Assembly (NCBI RefSeq): GCF_900129965.1
Contig: NZ_FQXM01000015.1
Span: 33,376-97,375, forward strand
Direction of reading: 5' to 3'
DNA from: Clostridium grantii DSM 8605
Lineage (GTDB): Bacteria; Bacillota; Clostridia; Clostridiales; Clostridiaceae
Length of the DNA: 64,000 nucleotides
The position numbers were made by a program, and so were the translations under genes. Position 1 is the first letter of the stretch. Each line of letters opens with the position of its first letter. The notes under the pieces are model-generated. The model saw nothing but the letters and a program-made list of their open reading frames with translations, did not search any database and was not told the origin of the DNA. Of this stretch, positions 32,856 to 39,664 are shown piece after piece.

Positions 32856-32968
32856 TATGAGATATATTGCTATAGAGGTTGGTTCTGACCTTGATAGCTT
32901 GGGTAAACTTGCTACAGTAGTAGTATTGACCAAGAAGCTTCCATCTCTTAGGTGGTGAGTAGTTCACC
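32856..32968 (+). mobile_element. Right-end / omegaRNA-like remnant of the TnpB element
   Basis: After the TnpB stop there is a structured, relatively GC-rich stretch with GAGGTTGGTTCTGACC, TTGACCAAGAAGCTTCC and a terminal GGTGGTGAGTAGTTCACC hairpin. This fits the conserved right end of IS200/IS605-type elements, which doubles as the scaffold of the guide RNA. The bases after 32968 would be the old guide or target flank. The element type is inferred from position and structure. No transposase TnpA and no left end were found. Confidence 0.55.
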
Positions 32969-33079
32969 ATGGTTCAGGAATAGGGTAAAAAACATTAAAA
33001 TATCATAAAGAACTTTGAATATAGTACTATTACTAAGGAGTAATTACAAAATTCATTGATAATAAAATATGATAATAAA

Positions 33080-33108
33080 TTGAATTATATTAAAAGTTGT
33101 AATATAAT
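33080..33108 (+). promoter_or_regulatory. Sigma-A promoter for cheY
   Basis: TTGAAT (33080-33085), a 17-base spacer and TATAAT (33103-33108) lie 82 bases before the cheY start and downstream of the TnpB remnant. Confidence 0.6.
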
Positions 33109-33189
33109 AAACTAAGATGAAAAAACGACTATGGACAATAATAATTTAAATATTAATTGTGCAGGATTATAAGCCGGAGGGGTTAAATT

Positions 33190-33552
33190 ATGAAAAGAGT
33201 TTTGATTGTAGATGATGCTTCTTTTATGAGAATGGTAATCAAAGATATGTTGGTTAAAAATGGTTACGATGTTGTTGGAGAGGCGGGAAATGGTAAAGAA
33301 GGATTTAAAAAGTATGTAGAACTTAAACCAGATGTGGTTACAATGGATATAACTATGCCAGAAATGGATGGAGTTCAATCATTAAAAGCTATTAGATCTT
33401 TTGATGCAACAGCTAAAGTGGTTATGATTACTGCTATGGGACAGGAGTCTATGGTTAAGGATGCAATTCTTTCTGGGGCAAAAGGATTTATAGTAAAACC
33501 TTTTAAAGAAGAAAATGTAGTAGCAGCCTTTAATAAATTGTTTCCACAATAA
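33190..33552 (+). CDS. cheY: CheY: chemotaxis response regulator
   Basis: This 120-residue single receiver domain has the acidic pair DDAS, the phospho-acceptor Asp53 (TMDITMPEMDG), Thr in MITAMGQ and the switch lysine in FIVKPF. Phosphorylated CheY binds the N-terminal peptide of FliM (and perhaps of FliN here) to change rotation. The ATG follows CCGGAGGGGTTAAATT. cheD follows 39 bases downstream. Its position beside cheD, cheX and fliM supports CheY over another stand-alone regulator. Confidence 0.93.
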   Translation: MKRVLIVDDASFMRMVIKDMLVKNGYDVVGEAGNGKEGFKKYVELKPDVVTMDITMPEMDGVQSLKAIRSFDATAKVVMITAMGQESMVKDAILSGAKGFIVKPFKEENVVAAFNKLFPQ

Positions 33553-33591
33553 TTTTTAGGAAATTTATTGCGCAATTAAGAGGGTGTTAAG

Positions 33592-34059
33592 ATGGAAGTC
33601 TTAGGTATAGGGGATTATTATATATCAAATAGTAAAGAAAAAATAATAAAAACATATTCATTGGGGTCTTGTGTAGCAATAACAATTCATTGTCCTGTAA
33701 AGAAAGTTACGGGAATGGCACACATTGCTTTGCCATATTCTACAAATGAAAAGGATATAAAAACTAGGCCAGCTTATTTTGCTAATACGGCTATCCCTTT
33801 GATGCTTCATGAATTTAGCTTTAGATACGGATGTAATGTAAATAATCTTCAAGTGGGGATTTTTGGAGGAGCTTTATCTATACGTAAAAACGATGTATTT
33901 AGAATAGGACAAAAGAATGTGGAAAGCATAAAAGAAATTTTACGAAGAAAATGTTTACCTATTCAACAAGAAGATGTGGGTGGATTTTTTAGTAGAACTG
34001 TTGAAATTCAAGTAAGTACAGGTAAGGTAAAAATACATACTAATCCAATTATTATATAG
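33592..34059 (+). CDS. cheD: CheD: chemoreceptor glutamine deamidase
   Basis: This 155-residue protein has the CheD catalytic set: Cys27 in LGSCVAIT, His44 in GMAHIALP, and the conserved PAYFANTAIPLMLHEF block with its Thr. GIFGGA and IGQKNVESIKEIL complete the pattern. CheD deamidates glutamines on receptors, and in B. subtilis it also stimulates CheC-type phosphatases. Here the adjacent phosphatase is CheX. The ATG follows AAGAGGGTGTTAAG. Confidence 0.95.
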   Translation: MEVLGIGDYYISNSKEKIIKTYSLGSCVAITIHCPVKKVTGMAHIALPYSTNEKDIKTRPAYFANTAIPLMLHEFSFRYGCNVNNLQVGIFGGALSIRKNDVFRIGQKNVESIKEILRRKCLPIQQEDVGGFFSRTVEIQVSTGKVKIHTNPIII

Positions 34060-34204
34060 AAACATTATAGAAAAGATTACATATGGAGTACAAAAAATAT
34101 TATACAAACATTATATGATGCTAAAAATTTAAAAATAGAATAAAAAATATTAAGAAAATAGATCAACTTTGTTTAAATAATGTAATTGGGAGAGGAGAAC
34201 AATT

Positions 34205-34672
34205 ATGAATGATAAATACATTCAACCTTTTATTGATGCAGGCCAAAGTGTAATTAGCCAAGTCACAGGATTAAATACAACTTTAGGTGAAATATATACA
34301 AAAGAAGTACCTTACAATAGTGATAGTGTAGTAGTTTTAATAGGACTAACGGGACAAATATATGGTAGTGTAATAATATCTTTGACTAAAAGTTTGGGGT
34401 GTAAAATTGCATCTATTATGATGATGGGAATGCCAGTAAATGAATTAGATGAGATAGCTAAAAGTGCCATATCTGAATTATGTAATATGATGCTCGGTAA
34501 TACGGCAGCTAATCTTTACAAAAATAATATTACTGTAGACATTACACCACCTACAGTGTTTACAGGAAGTAATATGCAAGTAACGCCAAGTAAGGCAATC
34601 ACAACTTGTATTCCATTTATACTTGATGATGGAGAAATAATAAATATAGACGTGTCTTATAAAGAAAAATAA
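34205..34672 (+). CDS. cheX: CheX: CheY-phosphate phosphatase
   Basis: This 155-residue protein has the single CheX active-site helix, AISELCNMMLGNTAANL, with the Glu/Asn pair that dephosphorylates CheY-P. CheC would have two such motifs. The start YIQPFIDAGQSVISQVTG is typical of CheX. It is separated from cheD by 145 bases and ends at a 20-pair terminator, so it may have its own promoter. It supplies CheY-P hydrolysis next to fliM and a FliN that lacks the FliY phosphatase domain. Confidence 0.9.
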   Translation: MNDKYIQPFIDAGQSVISQVTGLNTTLGEIYTKEVPYNSDSVVVLIGLTGQIYGSVIISLTKSLGCKIASIMMMGMPVNELDEIAKSAISELCNMMLGNTAANLYKNNITVDITPPTVFTGSNMQVTPSKAITTCIPFILDDGEIINIDVSYKEK

Positions 34673-34687
34673 GTTTATTATATAAGT

Positions 34688-34738
34688 TTGCACTGTGATT
34701 TATACATCTATAGTATGTATAAATCACAGTGCAATTTG
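34688..34738 (+). terminator. Strong terminator after cheX
   Basis: A 20-pair perfect stem starts TTGCACTGTG (34688-) and closes CACAGTGCAA (-34734), with loop CTATAGT. TTTG follows. Confidence 0.75.
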
Positions 34739-34778
34739 TTATACTGATAAAATGAAAAATATATTAAAAGAGAAGTGA

Positions 34779-34806
34779 TTAAAAAAACATCAAATTGTGA
34801 TATAAT
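34779..34806 (+). promoter_or_regulatory. Candidate promoter for fliM-fliN
   Basis: TTAAAA (34779-34784), a 16-base spacer and TATAAT (34801-34806) lie 46 bases before the fliM start. The -35 is weak. Confidence 0.4.
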
Positions 34807-34852
34807 AATCATGATTAATCCGCTTCATGAAAAGATAAAAAGGGGAGAAATG

Positions 34853-35845
34853 ATGGAACAGGTATTATCTAATAAAGAAATTGAACTATTACTTGAAAAA
34901 TTCGAAGCAAATAGTAAAAAAGAAGAAACGAAAATTGAAGAAGGCGCTTATGATTTTAGAAAGCCTCGTAGTATAACAAAAGAGAATATTGAATCCTTAA
35001 AAATTGTATACAATAAATATTTAAAGCAGCTAACAAATTATTTTAGTGAGCTTATTAGAGAACCGATAAAAGGCAAATTGATTTCATTGGTTCCAATTGA
35101 CCAAAAGGATTTAGAACGGATGATTCCTAGAAACAGTACTATTGGAGTATTCAATTGCCAACCTTTAAAAGGAGAATTTCATACTTATATTCCAGATATC
35201 TTTCTTGGAATGCTATTAGAAATTATTTGTGGGGCAGATATAGAGGAAATTGCAGGGCTGATGCAAGATAGAATTTTTGCGGATGTAGAAATAACTGAGC
35301 TAGAAATGAGTATTGCAGAAGATATAGTAGAGAATATTGTTGAATTTATGCCTTCATCTTGGGCAAGTATTATACCTATAGAAACTAGAATTAAGTATGT
35401 TTTATCGCATAAAGAAAATTCTAAATCATTAGATGAAGGAAGCTACTTGTTAATGGCAACTTTTCAATTTGATTTTTCAGGGGTAAAAGGAGAAGTTTAT
35501 CAATGCATACCTTTTGAAGCTTTAGAGACTATTGCGGAAAAGTTAGTAATGGCAAATAGTGCTTCCAATTTACCGGAAGAAGATAAAAAAAGATATCTTG
35601 AGGAAATAAATGAAGCTTTAGATCCTATTAAGGTGAATCTTGAAGTTATACTAGGAAATTCAATTATGAATATAAAAGATTTTCTTCAACTGGAAATAGG
35701 GGATGTGCTTCAATTAAATAAGCATATTGAGTCACCTATGGATATGTTTGTGGAAGATAAATTAAAATATAAAGTTATTTCTGGTAAGCAAAAGGGAAAT
35801 GTAGCGGTAAAAATTGTGGAAATAAATGAAGAGGAGGAATTTTAA
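34853..35845 (+). CDS. fliM: FliM: flagellar motor switch protein
   Basis: This 330-residue protein forms the C ring with FliG and FliN. It begins with the CheY-P-binding peptide LSNKEIELLLEKF, has the CheC-like middle domain (about 45-230, including YNKYLKQLTNYFSELIREPI) and ends with the SpoA/FliN-like domain (VNLEVILGNSIMNIKDFLQLEIGDVLQLNK). A longer frame begins at 34775, but AGGGGAG (34841-34847) fits the ATG at 34853; a neighbouring ATG at 34850 is too close to that site. fliN starts directly after the stop codon. Confidence 0.95.
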   Translation: MEQVLSNKEIELLLEKFEANSKKEETKIEEGAYDFRKPRSITKENIESLKIVYNKYLKQLTNYFSELIREPIKGKLISLVPIDQKDLERMIPRNSTIGVFNCQPLKGEFHTYIPDIFLGMLLEIICGADIEEIAGLMQDRIFADVEITELEMSIAEDIVENIVEFMPSSWASIIPIETRIKYVLSHKENSKSLDEGSYLLMATFQFDFSGVKGEVYQCIPFEALETIAEKLVMANSASNLPEEDKKRYLEEINEALDPIKVNLEVILGNSIMNIKDFLQLEIGDVLQLNKHIESPMDMFVEDKLKYKVISGKQKGNVAVKIVEINEEEEF

Positions 35846-36259
35846 ATGAGTGATCAGTTTTTATCCAATGAAGAACTAGAAATGCTTTTAGAAAAACATT
35901 CAGGAAATGGCCCAGTTAATGAAGTTCAAGAACAACAACCTAAAGCCATAGAAGAAGTTTTTACTGAATTTGATTATGAAAAATCAGAGAATATAGACAC
36001 ACCAAGAAACCTAGACTTGTTACTAGATATTCCCTTAGAAATAAGCGTGGTTCTAGGTAAAACAAAAAAATCTATTAGAGATATAACTAACGTGGTTCCG
36101 GGGTCAGTTATTGAATTAGATAAGCCAATTGAAGAGCCTTTAGAAATTTGCGCCAATGGAAAGAAGATTGCTGAAGGAGAAGCTATCGTTATAAACGAAA
36201 AGTTTTGCGTTAGGATAACTAAGATAATGAGTAAGAGGGAATTGATTAAGAATTTATAG
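35846..36259 (+). CDS. fliN: FliN with a FliM/FliY-like CheY-binding N-terminal peptide
   Basis: This 137-residue protein ends with the SpoA domain of FliN (LDIPLEISVVLGKTKKSIRDI, VPGSVIELDKPIEEPLEI). It begins with LSNEELEMLLEKH, close to the CheY-binding peptide of FliM, followed by a linker of about 40 residues. FliY of bacilli has such a peptide plus a CheC phosphatase domain. Here that domain is missing and CheX is encoded nearby. The ATG follows GAGGAGGAATTTTAA immediately after fliM. The last 66 bases and the terminator occur again at 39440-39541. Confidence 0.93.
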   Translation: MSDQFLSNEELEMLLEKHSGNGPVNEVQEQQPKAIEEVFTEFDYEKSENIDTPRNLDLLLDIPLEISVVLGKTKKSIRDITNVVPGSVIELDKPIEEPLEICANGKKIAEGEAIVINEKFCVRITKIMSKRELIKNL

Positions 36260-36295
36260 GACTTTCGCTAAGGGTGGCTTAGCGGGAGTTTTTTT
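36194..36295. repeat. 102-bp direct repeat, copy 1 (fliN 3' end plus terminator)
   Basis: This segment holds the last 22 codons of intact fliN and its terminator. It matches 39440-39541 over 102 bases without gaps, with 8 differences. The two copies bracket the ATPase / nuclease / coiled-coil island. Confidence 0.9.
36261..36295 (+). terminator. Terminator after fliN
   Basis: CGCTAAG (36266-36272) pairs with CTTAGCG (36278-36284), the flanking ACT/AGT can extend it, and seven T follow. Confidence 0.8.
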
Positions 36296-36308
36296 ATTGT
36301 ATAGGAAT

Positions 36309-36345
36309 TTATAAGTATTGATTAATAAGTTGAAAATACTTATAA
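36309..36345. repeat. Operator-like inverted repeat upstream of the ATPase-nuclease operon
   Basis: TTATAAGTATT (36309-36319) and AATACTTATAA (36335-36345) are a perfect 11-base inverted repeat with a 15-base spacer. Downstream, CATTAAAATA occurs three times (from 36350, 36390 and 36409). A -10-like TATAAT stands at 36462-36467, before the ATG at 36499. Confidence 0.5.
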
Positions 36346-36498
36346 AGTACATTAAAATATAAATAAGAAGTATAAAAACAAATAAATAACATTAAAATAA
36401 ATAAATATCATTAAAATACTATTAATAAGTAGCAAATGCGTTTAAAATTTAGAAATATGGATATAATTTTATTAAATAGTAAAAGGGGCAGGGTGAGT

Positions 36499-37689
36499 AT
36501 GATGAAATTATTATCGGAACAAGTTTTTAAGCCGGGAGCTTTTCCGGATTATACTTATGTATCAAGGATATCACCAGAATTAAATTTTAATTATGAGATT
36601 AGATTAATGCAGGCATTAAAAATATCAGGATGCTTGACTTCAATAGTAGGACCATCTAAGATGGGAAAGACTGTTCTTTGTGAAAAAGTTATAGAATTTG
36701 AAAAGTTGGTGGAGGTTTCAGGAGGAGATTTTACTGTTCGTAACGATTTTTGGAAGGTTTTATCTATAAAGGTTGGGTTAGCCCTTGAAGGAGAATATTC
36801 TGAAACCCACCATAGTATTAATGAAAAAGCTCAAAAGGGATTATCTAGAACAGAGAGGTATATAGCTAGTAAGGATAAAGTTATAGAGTACTTTAAAGAA
36901 GAGGGTAAAGTTTTAGTTTTAGACGATTTTCACTATGCACCAGAAGAGGTTCAGGTGTATATTGCTCAGCAATTAAAAGATGCCATAAGAAAAGAATTTA
37001 AAGCTATAGTAGTAACATTGCCACATAGAGCTGATGATGCAATCAGAAAAAATGCTGACTTAAGTGGAAGATTAAGTTTAATTAATATAGAGCCTTGGAC
37101 TGCAGATGAACTAAAACAAATTGCAATAAAGGGATTTAAAGAATTAAATGCACATATATCTGATGAAATTGCTACACGAATTGCAACAGAAAGCCTTACA
37201 TCTCCTCAACTTATGCAGTATATATGCTTATCTATATCTACATTAATAGATTTAGATAACGAAACTGGAGAAAGAATAGTTGATGAAACTAAGCTTGAGG
37301 ATAGTTTTAAATTTACAACTTTGAATTTTGAGTATAGGGATGTTATAAAAACTTTAAAAGAGGGACCAAATACTAGAGGAAAACAAAGAAAGATTTTTGA
37401 CGTGATTACGGGTGAATTCATGGATGTTTACGGATTAATTATGAAATCATTAGAAGATAATCCTCCATTGATGGAGTTATCACTAGATGAATTAAAAACT
37501 AGAATTGATATATTAACAGAAAATTCAGTAGAAAAAGTAGATAAAAAAAGAATAAAGGACGGCTTAAATCAACTTCAAAGCATTATAAATGAAAAAGAAA
37601 CAATTTTTCAAGTGTTTGAGTGGAAAGAAAATATGTTGTATATTTTAGAACCATTATTTCTATTTTATTTAAGATGGGGTGTTCATTAA
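36499..37689 (+). CDS. AAA-type P-loop ATPase, probable sensor/regulator of a defence-like module
   Basis: This 396-residue protein has Walker A GPSKMGKT (51-58), Walker B VLVLDDFH (138-145), a sensor-like VVTLPHRAD (about 171-179) and an arginine-bearing LSGRLSLINI (about 188-197). A helical lid follows, then a C-terminal region ending ILEPLFLFYLRWGVH that looks like a winged-helix end. It resembles Orc/STAND-like ATPases of bacterial conflict systems, but I cannot name the family. GGGGCAGGGTGAGT directly before the ATG at 36499 decides the start. The nuclease gene follows after 15 bases, so the pair should be one operon. Its place between copies of the fliN tail marks it as acquired. Confidence 0.75.
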   Translation: MMKLLSEQVFKPGAFPDYTYVSRISPELNFNYEIRLMQALKISGCLTSIVGPSKMGKTVLCEKVIEFEKLVEVSGGDFTVRNDFWKVLSIKVGLALEGEYSETHHSINEKAQKGLSRTERYIASKDKVIEYFKEEGKVLVLDDFHYAPEEVQVYIAQQLKDAIRKEFKAIVVTLPHRADDAIRKNADLSGRLSLINIEPWTADELKQIAIKGFKELNAHISDEIATRIATESLTSPQLMQYICLSISTLIDLDNETGERIVDETKLEDSFKFTTLNFEYRDVIKTLKEGPNTRGKQRKIFDVITGEFMDVYGLIMKSLEDNPPLMELSLDELKTRIDILTENSVEKVDKKRIKDGLNQLQSIINEKETIFQVFEWKENMLYILEPLFLFYLRWGVH

Positions 37690-37704
37690 AAGTGAGGTGG
37701 TAAA

Positions 37705-38550
37705 GTGCCATTTATAAAAGTAAATAAAGAAGAAGCCATATCTGAATTACAAAATATAATAAGTGAAGCAAATAAAATTAATGAGTTAATTACAAGTGAA
37801 GAAAATAAGCAAATTAGTGACTTCTTTAGTGAGTGGCAAGAATGTGTCGAAGAATTATTGAAAAATATTATTGATGATAGTAATTTAGTATCTGAATTTG
37901 AATCAGAAACAATATATTTAGAAAACAGTTTTTCTAAATACAGTACAAAAAATGAAGTAACTAAAGCAATAAGTCGAGGAATAAAATTTTTGAAAAGATT
38001 ACGTGAAGACATTTCCAAGGATGTATACAAAGATAAAAAAATAATTAGTAATGAAATACCTTATGAAATAGCAAATATTATTATAAGAAGAATACTACAA
38101 AATTTTCATAAACATATTGAAGCAATGTATCAAAATACGGTACATGGAAGTGCGAGGATATTAAAGTGTGATTTAGATAAAATAAAAATTGGTAATGAAT
38201 ATGATGTTCAAAGAATGTTATATTCAATTATCAAGCCGATTTTTCCTTTGGCAAGATTAGAAGTTGTAGATGATACAAAATATAATTCTATAAGATATGA
38301 TATTTGTATAGATGAGTATGATGTGGTTATTGAAGTGAAATGCACAAGAAACAGCATGAGTGAAAGGCATCTTACAGAAGAACTAGGATCTGATATTTTT
38401 CATTATCAGGCAAGAAATTTATTCTTTTTTATATATGATAAAGAAAAAATAATAAGGAATAAAGACGCATTTATAAAGTCATATACAAAAAAAGATACGG
38501 AATTAAATAAAAATATTGAAACAATTGTAATTCAACCAATCTTACTGTGA
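37705..38550 (+). CDS. DpnII/MboI-like restriction endonuclease-fold protein
   Basis: This 281-residue protein has a helical N-terminal part (about 1-160) and a C-terminal PD-(D/E)XK nuclease domain. NEYDVQRMLYSIIKPIF (from 164) leads to RYDICIDEYDVVIEVK, with Asp199, Glu210 and Lys212 as the catalytic set. TEELGSDIFHYQARNLFFFIYDKEKII then follows the DpnII/MboI-type pattern. No methyltransferase is adjacent, so it is not an ordinary restriction-modification pair; control by the upstream ATPase is more likely. The start is GTG at 37705 after GTGAGGTGG. DNA cleavage is inferred from the intact motif. Confidence 0.75.
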   Translation: MPFIKVNKEEAISELQNIISEANKINELITSEENKQISDFFSEWQECVEELLKNIIDDSNLVSEFESETIYLENSFSKYSTKNEVTKAISRGIKFLKRLREDISKDVYKDKKIISNEIPYEIANIIIRRILQNFHKHIEAMYQNTVHGSARILKCDLDKIKIGNEYDVQRMLYSIIKPIFPLARLEVVDDTKYNSIRYDICIDEYDVVIEVKCTRNSMSERHLTEELGSDIFHYQARNLFFFIYDKEKIIRNKDAFIKSYTKKDTELNKNIETIVIQPILL

Positions 38551-38566
38551 ATTAATCACTTCTAAT

Positions 38567-38648
38567 TGTAGGGGGCGGTTTCCACGCCGACCCGCAACCT
38601 GAATTCACGAATAGCAACAAGAGGGCGGGCATGAAAACCCGCCCCTAC
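38567..38648. repeat. GC-rich palindromic miniature repeat (MITE-like)
   Basis: The ~82-bp segment is much richer in G and C than its surroundings. It has imperfect terminal inverted repeats: GTAGGGGGCGGTTTCCACGC at one end, and at the other, read in reverse, GTAGGGGCGGGTTTTCATGC. There is no coding capacity. It lies just after the nuclease gene and appears to cut a minus-strand reading frame remnant (stop codon at 38647-38645). Confidence 0.75.
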
Positions 38649-38975
38649 GATAGTAAAGGAAATTTATCAATTTTAGATAGTTCATCTAGATCCTCAGTAA
38701 ACCCAAATTTGAAAAATAAGTATAAGAATTTATTTTCAAATTTCCTTAGTCCTCTAATAATTTATATATAATCATGATTTATATAATCATGATTATATAC
38801 CCTTAAGTATAAAAATATAAGTTGATTTTAGAAATTAATATCTAAAGATAGTCAGAACTGGGTTTTTAGAATAAGTTAAAGGATAAAACAAAGGAAGATA
38901 TTTCATGTTATATAAAGACATAAATATATAGCAAGTTAGATACTAAAGATTATATAATAAATGAGAGGTGATTAT
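38649..38975. other. Non-coding stretch with gene scar and 15-bp tandem repeat
   Basis: The minus strand reads open for about 37 codons (38756-38645) without a start codon and stops inside the GC-rich repeat, so it may be a broken gene. TATATAATCATGATT occurs twice in tandem at 38765-38794, and each copy contains the palindrome AATCATGATT. The rest is AT-rich leader of the coiled-coil gene. Nothing else was seen. Confidence 0.5.
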
Positions 38976-39371
38976 ATGGATAATAAAGAATTATTACAAG
39001 CTATTAGAGGAATTATAAAAGAAGAACTAAGGGAAGAATTGGCCCCAATAAATAATCGATTGGATAAAATGGATAATAGATTAAATAAAATGGACGATCG
39101 ATTAAATAAAATGGATAGTCGATTAGATAAAATGGATAATAATATTATAGAAATCAATGAGAATATAAAAGAGTTAAATAAACGTATGGACAAAATAGAA
39201 AAAATAGTAACTGATATAGAGCCTAAAAATGCTAATAGATATATAGAAGTGGATGGAGATATAAAAGAACTAAAGGCTGATGTGAAAATTATAAAAGAAG
39301 AATTAAATAAAGTTGAAATAGTGACAAGTAAGAATTGTTTTGAAATAGAGTACTTGAAAGCTGTTAAGTAG
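38976..39371 (+). CDS. Coiled-coil protein with tandem heptads, unknown function
   Basis: This 131-residue hydrophilic protein is almost all helix. After KELLQAIRGIIKEELREEL it has four consecutive seven-residue units NRLDKMD / NRLNKMD / DRLNKMD / SRLDKMD, then a longer heptad region (NIIEINENIKELNKRMDKIEKI) to the end. It is probably a rod-like oligomer. The units are encoded by 21-bp DNA repeats and could vary in number. GAGAGGTG before the ATG at 38976 sets the start. It has its own terminator. Similar proteins occur in clostridial accessory regions. I cannot link it to the ATPase-nuclease pair beyond proximity. Confidence 0.7.
   Translation: MDNKELLQAIRGIIKEELREELAPINNRLDKMDNRLNKMDDRLNKMDSRLDKMDNNIIEINENIKELNKRMDKIEKIVTDIEPKNANRYIEVDGDIKELKADVKIIKEELNKVEIVTSKNCFEIEYLKAVK
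39054..39137 (+). repeat. Four tandem 21-bp units inside the coiled-coil gene
   Basis: Each unit reads approximately AAT-CGA-TTA-GAT-AAA-ATG-GAT with a few substitutions. It keeps frame, so unit gain or loss would lengthen or shorten the coiled coil without a frameshift. Confidence 0.8.
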
Positions 39372-39394
39372 TTTGTAGTAATGCAGTCTTTTGC

Positions 39395-39438
39395 ACTAAT
39401 ATTACCCAAATCACAGGTACTTGGGTAATATTAGTTTT
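39395..39438 (+). terminator. Terminator after the coiled-coil gene
   Basis: ACTAATATTACCCAA (39395-39409) pairs perfectly with TTGGGTAATATTAGT (39421-39435), and TTT follows. The fliN tail copy begins right after it. Confidence 0.75.
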
Positions 39439-39439
39439 G

Positions 39440-39541
39440 AATGAAAAATTTTGTGTTAGAATAACTGAGATAATGAGTAAAAGGAAATTGATTAAGAATT
39501 TATAGGACTTTCGCTAAGGGTTGCTTAGCGGGAGTTTTTTT
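39440..39541 (+). pseudogene. 102-bp direct repeat, copy 2: detached fliN 3' end with terminator
   Basis: The segment encodes NEKFCVRITEIMSKRKLIKNL and a stop (39503-39505), then the same terminator as fliN. Against copy 1 it has seven differences in the coding part, five of them silent third-position changes and two giving Lys/Glu exchanges, plus one in the terminator loop. This pattern suggests that both copies diverged while coding for a working FliN end, rather than recent duplication and decay. No start or upstream FliN sequence is attached. Confidence 0.9.
39507..39541 (+). terminator. Second copy of the fliN terminator
   Basis: The same stem CGCTAAG / CTTAGCG with one changed loop base is followed by seven T. 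It insulates the island from the Pse operon. Confidence 0.8.
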
Positions 39542-39664
39542 GATATGGTTATAAAAGGTATTAAAAAAGGGAATAATATGTCGATAACAAGTGTGTAGAT
39601 ACATATGATGGTAAAACTAAATGTTTATTAGTTAAAGAAGCAAATATTATTTAGGAGAGTGATG

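Noticed and set aside
37705..38550. Ordinary type II restriction enzyme
   Set aside because: No methyltransferase gene is adjacent, and the tight operon with an ATPase plus a long helical N-terminal part point to a regulated conflict system instead.
39054..39137. Tandem 21-bp repeats considered as a CRISPR array
   Set aside because: The units are contiguous, without spacers, and keep a coding frame for heptads.
38972..39409. Minus-strand frame of 145 codons opposite the coiled-coil gene
   Set aside because: The repeated Ser/Ile/Leu pattern is the reverse reading of the heptad repeats; the plus strand has the RBS and terminator.
39577..39654. Open stretch of 25 codons plus stop between the second terminator copy and pseB (YVDNKCVDTYDGKTKC and on)
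   Set aside because: It has no start codon or ribosome binding site. It could be a gene remnant, but nothing supports it as a gene.
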